From the NCBI GenBank assembly GCA_024449915.1, contig JAMZAV010000069.1, forward strand, positions 1 through 64,000: DNA of 64,000 nucleotides, in the 5' to 3' direction. Below, piece by piece: positions 1 through 12,290 of this stretch (within the stretch, counting starts at the first letter, position 1; each line of letters begins with the position of its first letter). The DNA comes from Sweltsa coloradensis (taxonomy: Eukaryota > Arthropoda > Insecta > Plecoptera > Chloroperlidae). A model generated the notes under the pieces. It ran no database searches. It was not told where the DNA came from and was given only the letters and a program-made list of their open reading frames with translations. The translations under genes and the position numbers were made by a program.

Positions 1-315
1 ATGAGGCATTATTGAAAGTCGATCCTACGCCTTGACAGTAAAACTCGCTTCTCCAGTCTCCGCATAATAAAAAAGACATCAATGTTACTAGGTAGTCATA
101 TGATCTATCATTTAAAAATATATATTATATTGTGTTTTTACTACATTACTTGATTTTCAGATTGAATGATAAATAACGGTGAAGTGGGACGGGAATAATT
201 ACATTGCTTGTTGCGCGAGTGGGTAACATTAGGTCTATTTAAAATGTACGCTCAACATCAGTAATTTCCTACTCACTGTTGGCGAGTGGAATTAATGCGG
301 GTTCCTGACCCATCC
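1..315. other. Unassigned sequence
   Basis: AT-rich sequence with no ORF, repeat or RNA gene that I can support. It leads into the GC-rich tandem repeats. Confidence 0.5.
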
Positions 316-655
316 ATACAAACTGACAGGTGCCGGGTAGGTGCCAAGCTGGAGCCGGACAACCGTAGGCCTACATACTGGCAAGTAGGTGCCAAATTAA
401 TGCTGGCAAACCATACAAGCTAGCAATTATAGGTGCCATCCCAGTGCCGGGTAGGTGCCAAGCTGAAGCCAGCCACCCGTACAATCTAGGAAGCAGGTGC
501 CGGGTAGGTGCCCAGCTGGTGCCGGCCAACCGTACAATCTAGGAAGTATGTGTCGGGTAGGTGCCGGGTAGGTGCCCAGCTGGTGCTGGCCAACCGTACA
601 AGCTAGAAAGAAGGTGCCAGGTAGGTGCCAAGCTGGTGCCGGCCAATTTAACACT
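316..655. repeat. GC-rich tandem repeat, unit about 53-65 bp
   Basis: About five imperfect copies of a unit that reads GTGCCGGGTAGGTGCC, then AGCTGGTGCCGGCCAACC, then GTACAATCTAGGAAG. The copies differ by point changes and by an extra 11-bp GTGCCGGGTAG in one unit. ORFs called across it on both strands are by-products of the repeat (low-complexity Pro/Gly/Thr/His-rich translations). No function can be assigned. Confidence 0.8.
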
Positions 656-661
656 TGACAT

Positions 662-860
662 TTAAGTATCAAATTGGTGCCGGCCTGCCGGAACAGGCTG
701 TACACCATGTGCCGGCCCAGTGCCGGTTTGGAAGTGCCGGCCGGCAGCCGGCCGGCGGGACATATTTTTGCCGGGCCGGTAACTTTGGCCGGCACCTGGC
801 CGGTACTGTTGGTGCCGGCCCAACAGTGCCGGGCAGGTGCCGGGCAGGTACAGACATGTT
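662..860. repeat. GC-rich TGCCGGCC-rich tract
   Basis: Continuation of the GC-rich block with many short copies of TGCCGG and its complement CCGGCA. It reads as a degenerate short-period repeat and could form hairpins because CCGG and GCCGGC recur. It ends where the 21-bp minisatellite starts. Confidence 0.6.
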
Positions 861-861
861 T

Positions 862-3800
862 GCTGGGTACTCACTTTCAGGTGTATGATGCTCACTTTCA
901 GGTGTAGGATACTCACTTTTACGTGAAGGATACTCACTTTTCGGTGTAGGAAACGCACTTTCCAGGATGTAGGATACTCACTTTCCACATGTAGTTACTC
1001 ACTTTCAGTGTTACGGATACTCACTTAGTGTAGGATACTCACGTTTCACAGGATACTCACTTTTCCAGGTGTAGGATTCTCACTTTCACGTGTAGGATAC
1101 TCACTTTCATGTGTAGGATACTCAACTTTTTAGGTGTAGGATACTCACTTTCAGTGTAGTAATAGTCACTTTCAGGTCCTAGGATTCTTACTTTCACGTG
1201 TAGGAATCGCACGTCCCTCACGTGTAGGATACCTACTCGACTATGCAGGTGTAGGATACTCACTTTCAAGGTGTAGATACTGACTTACCGGTGTAGGATA
1301 CTCACTTTCAGGTGTAGGATACTCACTTTTTTACGTGTAGGATACTTACTTTTCAGGTGTAGGAACTCACATTTCAGTGTAGAAGACTCATTTTCACGGG
1401 TAGGTACTCACTAACACGTGTAGGATACTCACTTTCAGGTTAAGGTGCTCACTTTCACGTGTAGGGTGTCCCACTTTTTTTTCGGTGTAGATACTCACTG
1501 TCAGGTGTAGGATACTCCTTTGCGGTGTAGGAGACTCACTTTTTTCCCGGTGTAGGATAACTCCACTTTTCGGTGTAAAATACTTACTTTCAGTGTAGAA
1601 TACTCACTTTCCTGTGTAGGATCCTCACTTTCCGGTGTAGGATACTCACTTTCAGGTGTTAGGGTACTCACTTTCCGGTGTAGGATACTCACTTTCACGT
1701 GTAGGATACTCCTTTAGAGTTGTAGGGATACTCACTTTCAGGTGTAGGTGATACATCACTTTCGCAGGTGTTGGAATACCTCACTTTCCGGTGTATGATA
1801 CTTCTTCCAAGTGAAGGATACTCACTTTCAGGTGTGGATGCTTATTTTCAGGTGTAGATGCTCACTTTCTAGGTGTAGGATAACTCACTTCACGAGCAGA
1901 ATACTCCTTTTAGGTGTAGGATACTACTTTCAGGTGTTAGGATACTCACATTTCGCGTGAAGATACTCACTTATCAACGTGCTCGGTACTCCCTTTTCAG
2001 GTGTAGGATACCTACTCACTTTCAAGGTGTAGGATATTCAATTTCACGTGTAGGATACTCCCTTTCCGGTGTAGGATACTCCCTTTTCACGGTGTAGGAT
2101 ACTCACTTTCCAGTCAGGTGAAGGATCTCCCTTGTCAGTGGTAGATACGCACTTTCCAGGTGTAGGATTATCACTGTCATGTGTAGGATACGTACTTTCA
2201 GGTGTAGGATACTAACTTTCAGTAGGATACTTCACTTTCCGGTGTAGATACTTCACTATTCCCGGTGTAGGATATACTCACTTTCAGGTGTAGATACGTC
2301 ACTTTCACGTGTAGTATACTCAATTATTCAGGTAAAGGATGTCACTTTCAGTTGAAGGTACTCACTTTCCGGGTGTAGATACTCACTTTCCAGGGTGTAT
2401 GATACTCATTTCGACGTGTAGGATTATTTACTTTAGGTGTAAGGGGTACTCACTTTCACGTGCAGAATACTCACTTGCAGGTGTAGGGATACTTACTTTC
2501 AGATTAGGATTACTCCACTTTTAGGTGTAGATAACTCACTTTTCAGGTGTAGAAATACTCACTTTTAGGTGTCGGATTATCAAACTTTCTGTTGTAGGAT
2601 ACGTACTTTTCAGGTGTAGATACTAACTTTCAAGGTGAAGGATGCTCACTTTTCAGTGTGGCTACTCACTTTCACGTGTAGGAATCTCATTTCAGTGTAG
2701 ATACTCAATTTCCAGGTTGTAGGATTACTCCACTTACAGGTGTAGGATACTCACTTTCACGTGTAGGATACTCACTTTTAGGTGCAGGTTCACTCACTTT
2801 CAGCGGTGTAGGATACTTACTTTCAGGTGTAGGATACTGCCTTTGCACGTGTAGGATGCTTACTTACAAGTGTAGGATACTCCCTTTACAGTGTAGGATG
2901 CTCACTTTCAGTTTGAATGATACTCACTTCCACGTGTAGGATACTCACTTTCCGGATGTAGGATATTCACGTGTCAAGTGTAGGATACATCACTTTGCGG
3001 TGTGGATACTCACTTTTAGGTGTAGGATTACTCACTTTCATGTGGAGGATACTCACTTTCAGGTTAGGTACTCACTTTCCGGTGTAGGAATACTCACTTT
3101 CATGTGTAGGATAACTCACTTTCACGTTTAGGATACTCACTTTCAGGTGTAGATACCATTTTCACGTGTATATACTCACTTTCCAGGTGAATGATACTCA
3201 CTTCAGGTGTAGGATCTTACTTTTCACGTGAAGGATACTCAATTTCAGGTGTAGTACTCAATTTCAGGTGTAGGATACGCACTTACAGTGGATGATCTCA
3301 ACTTTCACGTTCTAGGATACTCCACTTTCACGTGTAGATACTCACATTCCCGTGTATGGGATGCTCACTTTCCGGTGAAGATACTCACTTTCACGTCTAG
3401 GATACTACTTTTTGAAGGTGTGGGATACTTTCGTTTCAGGTGTAGGATACTCCCTTTCACGTGTAGGATCCTTACTTACAAGTGTAGGATTACTCACTTT
3501 CCAGGTGTAGTAATATGCTCATATTATTGAATGATACTCACTTTCCACGTGTGATACTCACTTTCAGGTGTAGGATAATCACGTTCAGTGTAGGATACTC
3601 ATTTCAGGTGTAGGATACTCCCTTTCAGGTGTAGGATACGCACTTTCATTATGTGTAGGATCACCTTTTAGGGTGTAGGATTGCTCACTTTTCAGGTGTA
3701 GATACTCACTTTCAGGTGTAGGAACTCACTTTCACGTGTAGGATAATCCATTCAGGTGAGGAAACTCACTTTCACGTGTAGGATACTCACTTTCAGGTGT

Positions 3801-5236
3801 AGCATGATCACTTACAGGTGGTAGTATACTCCACTTTCACCTGTAGCATACGTACTTTCAGGTGTAAGATAATAACTTTCAGGTGAATCGATGGCTCACT
3901 TTCAGGTGTAGGATCTTACTTTCACGTGAAATGGATACTCCAATTTCAGGTGTAGATACTCAATTATCAGGTGTAGGATACTCATTACAGGTGGAGGATA
4001 CTCCACTATCACGTGTAGGATACTCACTATCACGTGTAGGATACTCACTGTCTTCCGGTGGGGGTAGATACTCACTTTCAGGTGTAGATACTCACTTTTT
4101 AGGTGTAGGAATACTCACTTTTTAGGTGCAGGTTACGCCTTTCACGTGTAGGATATCTACTTTCCAGGTGTTGGATGCTCACTTATAGTTGAGGATACTC
4201 ACTTTCCCACGTGTAGGTACTCACTTTCGGTGTAGGTAATCACGTTCAAGTGTAGGATCCTCACTTTTCAGGTGTAGGATACTCACTTCACGTGTAGGAA
4301 TACTCACTTTCATGTTAGTGTACTTCACTTTCAGTTGTAAGGATACTCACTTTCCAGGTGTGGATTCTCACTTTCATGGTGTGGATATACTCAATTTTAG
4401 GTGGAGGTTACTTACTTTCACGTGTAGGATACTTCACTTTCCAGTGTGGATGCTCACTTCGGTGTAGGTACTCCACTTTCACTGTAGGATGCTTACTTTC
4501 AGGTGTATATACTCAACTTTCAGGGTGTAGTACTCACTTTCACGTGTTAGGTGAGGCATACTCACTTTCAGGTGTAGTATCCCCACGGTTCATTTGAAGA
4601 ATACTCACTTTCACGTGTAGGAAACTCACTTTCAGGTGTAGGATGCTCACTTTGCGGTGTAGGATACTCCTTTCATGTGTAGGATACTCACTTTCAACGT
4701 GTAGTGTACTCACTTTCATGTGGTAGGATACTCACTTTCAGGTGTAGGATGATCCCACTTACAGGTGTAAGGATACATCCTTTTTCAAGTGTAGGAACTC
4801 ACATTTCCAGGTGTAGGATACTCACTTTCAGGTGTAGGGTACTCACTTTCAGTGTAGGAGAAAAAAACTCCAAAAACTTTCCAGGTGTAGCTACGCAATT
4901 TTCAGTGTAGGATACCATTTCCGATTTAAGGATACTCACTTTCAGGTGTGAGGAATACTCACTTTCCGATGTAGGATACTCACTTTCCAGGTGTAGGATA
5001 CTCACTTTCACGTGTAGTATACTCACTTTTCAGGTGTAGGATACTCATTTCCAGGTGTAGGATACTCACTATCAGATGTAGGATACTCACTTTCAGGTGT
5101 AGGATACTCACTTTCGGTGAAGATGCTCACGTTTAGGTGTAGGAATAACCACTTTCATCACTGTAGGATAAATCACTTTCGGTGTAGGATCTCACTATTC
5201 AACTGTAAGCTACTCACTTTCAGGTGTAGGATTTCG
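862..5236. repeat. Degenerate minisatellite, 21-bp unit, about 200 copies
   Basis: About 4.4 kb of head-to-tail units with the core GGATACTCACTTTC followed by AGGTGTA or ACGTGTA. Units vary by frequent one-base insertions and deletions and by substitutions. The junction CAGGTG or CACGTG in most units matches the E-box consensus CANNTG. Every ORF seen inside it is a product of the repeat (for example repeated YSLS or ILHVKVS). The density of one-base indels may be real divergence or uncorrected long-read error. Confidence 0.95.
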
Positions 5237-5624
5237 ACCTGTGAAACCATCCCTTATTATTATTATTTATTAATATAAATTATTATTATTTATTTATTCT
5301 TGGCCATGAACCGAAGATTCAATGGCCAAGCTATTTTTTTTTATGATTTCGAGTTTAAAAAATTTACTTTTTTACCAACAAAAATCGTTGGCTTGGGCGC
5401 TCGTCCAACGGCGAAATGACTACTTATTTCAAGCGGAACTATGGAGAAAGAATAAAGCTTGGCTCAACTTCTATATCTTACACATTCACAGCCGAAGACT
5501 TTTGAAGGAGAGCTTGGCTGCCGTTTTTTTTTAACAAATTTTTGTATTTGGTTGGATCATACATCTTTTTGTTGTTCGTTTGCTATCAAGGTGTGAATGA
5601 TGGACTTTGAATGATTAAATTTGT
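5237..5624. other. Spacer with short (TTA)n
   Basis: A (TTA)n-like tract lies at about 5254-5300. After it comes a short inverted motif, TGGCCATGAA with TTCAATGGCCA, at about 5302-5329, and T-rich sequence. A 70-codon ORF at 5322-5534 has no recognisable similarity and is not supported as a gene. Confidence 0.4.
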
Positions 5625-7203
5625 TAAGTTCAAAGTTGTTTTTTGACATTTTTGGGCCCACGGTCCCCCCAAAGATACCCCTTGTGTTTTAAGCACTAGA
5701 TATTTATAATGGTTAAGAGCATGTTTAATTTCAAGCTTGTACAAATTACTACGCCTGAGTATTTACGCGTTTTGATTTTGATTTTGATTTTCCCCGGTCC
5801 CAATTGCCCGGTTTTGGTTATATGAGGTACATCTGAGTGTGGCCCAAGTTTCAAAGTTCTAAGATGAACCGTTTTCTCAGTATAGCGTATTATTCATAAG
5901 AGTACGGAATTACCTACTTTTGATAATTTTGATTTTCTCCGGTACCCGTTACCCAATTTTGCTTTCCATATTCAAAAGTGATAAAGAATGAGAGATATCA
6001 AAATGTATTCCACGTTTGAATCATCTCAGTTGTAGCGTTTTCTTTGAATGATTCATTTCTTAAAGTTCAGATATGTTTTTTGTCATTTTTGGGCCCATGG
6101 TCATCCCCAAATTTAGCCCCTTGTGTTTTGGACGCTAGATATTTATAATGGTTAAGAGGGTATGCTGAGGCTAGAACGGAGGCGAGTTTAAGCGCTCAGC
6201 TTTCTGGATTTTTTGGGTAAACGGTTTATAGCACCATTATCAAATTTCACACTAACGTTAATAAAGAATAAATCTATGTTATCCATTACGCGTATTCCTA
6301 AATTAATTCATTGATTTTGAATTAAAATTTAGTGAAATCACCAAAATTTACTCAATTTTGGTCAACTTCGGGAATTTATTCCAAGTGAACCGATTTTTTT
6401 AACTCAAATTTGCATAATAGAACCCAACGTTTAAATCAATGTAAACGCGCAGGTTTATTTGGTTTTATCGTAAGATAAACAGTTTGGTGGGAATTTCCAG
6501 AATTGTAATCCATGTTTTGGATTTCCCATTTTTTCACGTTTTGAATTTATGTCTCACAATGTATCTTTACCGCTTATTTTGTGCAACCAATTACAGATAT
6601 CAATATAAAAGTACTTTATTAACATCCATTTAAAATTTGGTAATGATATTACTAACCGTTCAGCAGAAATCAACACCTGTTTGCGCGCATCTGAGTTGGG
6701 CCAAGCTCAGCGTACCCTCTTAATAGCATGTTTATTTCAAGTTTGTACAAATTACCACGCCTTGGTAATTACGCGTTTTGATAATCATCCAAATTCTGAT
6801 TTTCTCCGGTCCCTGTTACCCGATTTTGGTTTTGAAAGCAAAAGTCACTGCGTCTGAAGTACATCTAAGTGTGGTCCAAGTTTCATAGTTCTAAGATTTA
6901 CCGTTTTCTCTGTAGGCTAAATTAATCTCCGCGAGAGAACTAGCCAGCCGAAAGGAATTTGACGATGTTGAGAGCCTTTTTTTAACACAGAACGAGTTGT
7001 CGGATCGGGTTGATTTTGTTTTTGGTATGTCATGGACCACATACCAGGTCATATACCGGGTTTCAAGATTGTAACTCTTTCGGGGCGGCGTGTGCAGATA
7101 GCTGAAAACCCCCCAACTCTGGTAGCTGTATACAGGGCTGGAGTTCGTGTCGCCTAAGCAGTCGCATGCGCTTGTCTGCCGGGCGACGACCGTCGCCCTA
7201 GAT
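5625..7203. repeat. Dispersed repeat cluster with internal duplications
   Basis: The block at about 6720-7203 is closely similar along its whole length to 42975-43482. Shared strings include TCTCCGGTCCCTGTTACCCG, GTGTGCAGATAGCTGAAAAC and a terminal hairpin GGGCGAC/GTCGCCC followed by TAGA. Part of it (about 5717-5890) is also present upstream in a more diverged copy. A second motif, starting TTTTTGGGCCCA and ending TATTTATAATGGTTAAGAG, occurs at 5650-5720 and 6085-6150. No coding capacity is visible, so the class is unknown; it may be an untranslated end of a larger transposon. Confidence 0.75.
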
Positions 7204-8887
7204 TAGACGCCATCTTTAAATATGGCCGCCAAATTAAGGTCAATGGATTGAGAACCAAACAGCTCGCGGCCTCACAATGACAACCTGGGTGTCTAGTACA
7301 TGCACAAAATATATTGACGTCTCTTTACCTACCACAATGCACAATTGTGTAGGGATACCGCCAGACTACGACTACGAGTAATATACTCAGTATATTTAAA
7401 AATATATTTATATATATATATAAATATTATTAAAATGAATTGCTTACAACTAAGATTTTGTTTTGTTTATGTATGTGTCATTTGTTTAATGAATACGATC
7501 GACAAAATAACTAAAATCCACACCTCAAGGCATTAATCAGTGAACTCGGTAACCAATTAGCAATATGATTAATTATATAAAATGGTTATTTCAGCCTTTC
7601 AATTCAATGAAGATATTTTTTAATGTACAGTATAGTCCTTAGCGACCATAAATCATCCTAAATTAACTCCTATGTCATCAAGAAGAATCATTTTGAATTT
7701 ATTTTGGAAATACGCCATCACTTTGGAAAATGGCCATTATTTTGGTGACCTACATGGAAATTGAAGTGGCTCCCTATCACTAAAATTTTGTTCGGACATA
7801 TCTGACTTTGTGCCAAGTTACATATTCCAATCAAAATTTGAGACGTTTTTTCGTTTACGACAGGGACTATATGGGCATGTAGTTGTGGTGTCCAACAAGC
7901 AAGGGGAGACCAACGGGGGTTCTCTAAATAGGGAGCGAAGCTTGCCATTATTATAGAACGTTAACATTCAATGCAAAATAAATACCCATGAAATGTTCAA
8001 GCGTTAATATATCTTTGGTGGAGGCGCCTGGTTAAAACAATCCCGTCTTTGGATTAATAAAGCGACGCTCCCGCTATTTTCCAGGGCGACAGCGTCACAA
8101 ACCACATTCTGTATCAGCCTTGTTGAAGGTAAATGTCAACAAAAAACACATGGCAATCGGATGTCGTGTTCGGTTTTTATCAAGAGACGTGTAATCAAAA
8201 TAAACCCTCACAAACGGACGGACAGAAAAGTGATGCATTGCATGGCAAACGAGAGAAATATTTATCTTTCTTTTAGAGATCTCGACAGAATGAAGGAATT
8301 TAGCCTATCTTCTGATGCATAGTTCATTAAAATAGGACACATGTTTTGTGCATTATACGAGCGTTTTCGTCGTAATAATGCTTGTATGTATACGAAGTTT
8401 TAATGCTCTTCCTAGATTAGATGATATTACGACTCTGTGCTCGTTATACAAGTAATCTAATGAAATTACTTCCACATAAACAAGTCCAAAGTGTTATTAA
8501 TTAAGCTTGCTTTATTATGACGAAGACATGAGTCTACAGAGTTGATTATCTAAGGGGCGGCCGACAGTCTCCTCTGTTGCTTGAATCAGGTTAGGGTTTG
8601 CGTTTGGCGGGTACAAGAGAACTAATTATAATAATAGGATTTCAAATCGAAGGCGTTTGCGGCAAGGAATATTAATATGTTTACATTGGTGATCGGGACA
8701 TTTCGCCACGTCATTTATTTATCAACTTTTGACGTTTCATTTAGCCAAACTGTGTGCATGAGCTATCATCAGAAAAAAAGTAATAAAATTTAAAAAATTA
8801 CGAAACAATGCCCAAGACAATATACCCTTGCTAAAATAAACAACACAATAACAACGAAAACAGCATCCTTACCATGCATTAGTTGCA
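7204..8887. other. Unassigned intergenic sequence
   Basis: No supportable gene. The part at about 8165-8235 shares ACGGACGGACAGAAAAGTGA and a looser flank with 19455-19530, so it is probably a fragment of a dispersed repeat. Short ORFs at 7345-7536 and at 7718-7948 (minus strand) lack recognisable features. Confidence 0.4.
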
Positions 8888-8909
8888 TTATTTATTATTA
8901 TTATTATCG

Positions 8910-8960
<51 letters not shown>
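8888..8960. repeat. (TTA)n microsatellite
   Basis: Nearly pure TTA repeats, interrupted once by CGC. It lies about 150 bp beyond the 3' end of the coding remnant of the minus-strand retrotransposon, so it may be one side of the insertion target. Confidence 0.95.
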
Positions 8961-8963
<3 letters not shown>

Positions 8964-9113
8964 GTAGTATTATTATATATTATTTTATTGGATGTATTTC
9001 TTACAGCTGTCTCGGAATTCTCGAGTATCATTCTTAGTTTAGAAATTTACGAACTATTCTACACGTGTGAGTATTACTGCTTTTGAGTCTCGATGTAAAC
9101 ATTGGTGGAAGAT

Positions 9114-9906
9114 CTAGTGTTTAATGCTTTCATGTAGCTTCTTCGGTATGATGCAATTAGCCGATATCACGTATGGGATTGTATTTACCTTTTTCTGTTT
9201 CCACATCTTCTTGATCTCAATTGCAAGTTCACTATACTTGTTCAATTTTTTTCTTCCATGTAGTCTCGACGTTATGGCACATTGGGACAGCAACGTCAAT
9301 AAGGGTAGTTTCTTGTTTCTTCTTGTCCAATTATAATTATATCCGGTCTGTTGTGATGTATAGTTTGGTCTGTTATAAGTGTGCGGTCGTAATATACTTT
9401 GTAATCTTTACTATCTAGTACTTTCTCTGGTTTGTATTTGTAGTAAGGTGTGTGTGTGTCAATGAGGTTGTACTTGATTACTAGTTTTTGGGATGAATAA
9501 TGTTAGCTACTTGGTTATGTCTGTAGAGTAATCCGTTTGACATAGTGACTTGCACCCGGATATGATGTGTTCGATTGTTTCACCCCTTACACTACATTTT
9601 CTACATTGATCTTTTGACTGTCGCATCTTGTATAATGTATTTTTTATAATTTTTCGTTGCAATCACTCTGTCTTGAATAGCCAGCATAAAACCTTCTGTT
9701 TCTCCAAATAGTTCCCCGTTGTTTAACCACCTATTTGATGCTTTAATATCTACGTGACCTTTATGTAGTTCATCATAATGTCTCTTGTGTAGGGTCTTTT
9801 CTGAGAGACGTAACTCTTTTGAAGCGTCAGTTATGAGTTTCTCTTGTAGATTGACATTTTCGTTTGCTAGATTGAGTGGAGTTAATGATTTGTCAGCTAA
9901 CACCAC
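9114..9906 (-). pseudogene. C-terminal zinc-knuckle and endonuclease remnant
   Basis: The segment at 9906-9601 contains WLNNGELFGETEGFMLAIQD and ends KRSM, where the next codons continue toward a Cys-rich knuckle. At about 9420-9300 one frame gives YYDRTLITDQTIHHNRPDI and another frame continues TTLIDVAVPMCHNVETTWK. RPD followed by IDVAVP is the PD-(D/E)XK-like core of the restriction-like endonuclease of R2/R4-type elements. The two halves are out of frame, so there is at least one frameshift in the catalytic core. The last part, KYSELAIEIKKMWKQKKV, is a usual tail of this domain. Confidence 0.72.
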
Positions 9907-10448
9907 AGCCCTATGCAGTGTTGAATTGGTTGCTCTTTGTAAAAAAATATTTTCTTAAAATGTCTAGTTGTTTATAATATAAGTTGTTCAGATCAATTAG
10001 GCCTCGTCCTCCTTGTTCTCTTGGAAGTGTCAATCTCTCTATTGCTGATTTAGGATGATGCATTCTGTTTTTTAGTAAGTGTAGTACGAGTTAATATTTC
10101 CAGCGCGTGGATGTCTGTCTGCGTCCATTTAATGATTCCGAATGAATATGTCAGTACTGGTATAGCATATGTATTTATTGCTGTGATCTTGCTTTTACCG
10201 TTTAGTTGCGTCTTGAGGATAGATTTTAGTCGCTTCTTGTATGTATCTATCAATTTTTCTTTCATTACTTTATGTTCAATTCTGGCAGCTTGTGAGAATC
10301 CTAAATATTTGTATACTTATCATCCATTACTCCAATACTATTTCCATCATCTAGCTGGAACTCTTCTGCCTGCGTAACCTTACCCTTTTCGATATGTAGC
10401 GTCTTACACTTGTCTACTCCAAACTCCATGCAGATATCTTGACTAAAT

Positions 10449-11562
10449 TCAAATGTAGTATTGATTAAAATTTGATGCATATAACTTTAGATCATCCATG
10501 AAGAATAGGTGAGAAATTGTGTGACATACCATATTATTGTCCTTAATTTTAAATCCGTATGTTGATTCGTTAAGCATATGCGACAGTGGGTTTAATGACA
10601 GACAAAACCATAATGCGCTAAATGAGTCACCTTGGAAAATGCCACGTTTAATTTGGATTGGATCTGTAGTTATCTGCTGGTTTTTCATATTTAGTTTTAG
10701 TGTTGTTTTTCCCCTGTCTTCATTACTGTCTTCAAAAAGTTTACAATTACTGGGTTGATTTTATATATTTGTAAAATCTGAATAATCCATGTGTGTGGTG
10801 TTTTTAGTCATAAGCTTTCTTGTAGTCAATGTAGTTTACGTGAATATTCCTTTTCTTATTGTGTGCCTGGTTCATTACAGTAGAGTCGATAATGAGTTGT
10901 TCTTTACATCCCTGCGAGTTCTTACAGCATCCTTTTGTTCCTCGGCCATGATATTGTATTCTTCGCAATGCTTATATACTTTATTTGTTATGCATGAAGT
11001 CAATATTTTATATATAGTTGGTGGACATGTAATTGGCCGATATTTACTTGGGTTCTTCGTGTCATTATCTTTCGGTTTGAGAAAGGTTACTCCTTCAGTA
11101 AAGAATTCGGGTATTTCTTTAACTCCATTTATAAACTCGTTGAGACATTTTCTAATTTGATTGTGAGTAGTATTGAATTTCTTTATACCAAAAATTTTGA
11201 ATATTATCATTACCTGGTGCTTTCCAGCTATGTGTAGCACTGATTGTCGACTTTAATTCTTCATCAGTTATACCTTCGAATCTCATCTCATTAACATCGC
11301 TCATCCTAGCTCTTTCGTCTTGAATCCATTGTGCATCCTGGTTGTGTGCTACCGGGTTACCCCATATTCCTGCCCAAAACTCTTCTATCTCCGTCTTAGT
11401 TGGTGTTCCATTTCCTGTTATTTCTTCGGTACTAGATAGTTTTTGGTAAAACTGTTTTTCCTTTTCTTTGAACATTCGGTTTTGTTCTTTTCCAATGCTA
11501 CATTCTCTATATCTTTTTAATCTCTTAGCAAGAGCACTTACTTTTTGTTTAAGTGTATCCAA
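10449..11562 (-). pseudogene. Reverse transcriptase domain of the Dong-like element
   Basis: Three open pieces in different frames make up the RT. The 5' piece (11562-11152) holds FWAGIWGNPVAHN and WKAPGNDNIQNFW, a conserved segment ahead of RT motif 1. The next (11240-10875) holds PKDNDTKNPSKYRPITCPP. The third (10688-10449) holds RGIFQGDSFSALWFCLSLNP and the catalytic box FMDD in SHLFFMDDLKLYA, which matches the [FY]xDD of RTs. Two acidic residues of the active site are thus kept, but frame breaks near 11155-11240 and 10690-10875 make it inactive. Confidence 0.8.
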
Positions 11563-11612
11563 ATATTCGTGAATGAATTTGTTCAGTGTTTCATGTTTTG
11601 TGAGAACCTTGA

Positions 11613-11663
11613 TTTATTATTATTATTATTATTATTACTATTATTATTATTATTATTATTATA

Positions 11664-11752
<89 letters not shown>

Positions 11753-11753
11753 C
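11613..11753. repeat. (TTA)n microsatellite
   Basis: About 140 bp of TTA repeats with a few interruptions. It touches the 5' truncated end of the minus-strand retrotransposon. Poly-Tyr and poly-Asn ORFs across it are artefacts. Confidence 0.97.
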
Positions 11754-12115
11754 ATTAGATAAAACATCAGCCATAAAATCAGAAATTAAAGGTCATTATC
11801 TTTTAACTTTTGCGCATGAGATGACGTCAGTTCTGACCCTACCCCTACCATGGCGCAACATTTTATATTGTTTGAGTTCGGTAAATTGATTATTATGGGA
11901 TTGGGTTCATTCTGACGTTTGTTATTTTCTTGTTCCCTTTGTTTTTTAATTTAATCATTTATGGAGTTCTAGTAAGTTTTTATGTAATTGTTTTGTAATA
12001 ACTCACACTTTATCGCAGATATTTCATGTATTTTTGTATTTATTTAAACACAGACAGCTTTTCATAAGGCTTTGTGGAAAGAAGCTATTCATTTGTACTG
12101 ATGTTATAATAATTG
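11754..12115. other. Spacer between two (TTA)n tracts
   Basis: Unassigned AT-rich sequence of about 360 bp. No ORF or repeat is recognised. Confidence 0.4.
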
Positions 12116-12194
12116 AAAAAAAAAAAAAAAAATTATTATTTTATTATTATTATTATTATCATTTATTATGATTATTTTATTATTATTATTATTA

Positions 12195-12240
<46 letters not shown>
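12116..12240. repeat. A-tract followed by (TTA)n
   Basis: Seventeen A residues, then about 108 bp of TTA repeats with small interruptions. The tract lies about 50 bp before the first supported codon of the plus-strand retrotransposon remnant. Confidence 0.95.
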
Positions 12241-12290
12241 GCGAATACAACAATAAAAGATATGCAAAATAGCTGTTCTTTGTTAGCGCC

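Larger units (their letters stand above)
9100..11575 (-). mobile_element. Decayed non-LTR retrotransposon, Dong/R4-like
   Basis: Minus-strand remnant of one polyprotein broken by frameshifts and stops. Reading 5' to 3' (high to low coordinates) it shows a reverse transcriptase (about 11562-10449), a linker/thumb part (about 10265-10050), a zinc-knuckle region (about 9906-9560) and a restriction-like endonuclease region (about 9430-9114). Such an endonuclease placed after the RT is typical of the R2, R4/Dong and NeSL groups, which lack an APE endonuclease. The element is 5' truncated: no start of the ORF is visible before the (TTA)n at 11613. Tracts of (TTA)n lie on both sides, which fits the TAA-repeat target known for Dong of Bombyx mori. 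The clade call is by remembered sequence style and is less sure than the class call. Confidence 0.82.

Noticed and set aside
427..988. ORFs of 77-122 codons in the GC-rich block
   Set aside because: All follow the period of the tandem repeat; compositions are repeat-driven.
862..5236. CRISPR-like array
   Set aside because: Units are contiguous with no unique spacers, and the window is clearly eukaryotic.
7150..7203. Helitron 3' end (hairpin plus CTAG)
   Set aside because: The hairpin directly touches CTAG without the usual spacing of about ten bases, and no 5' TC end was found.
11573..11774. Poly-Tyr and poly-Asn ORFs
   Set aside because: Translations of the (TTA)n microsatellite.
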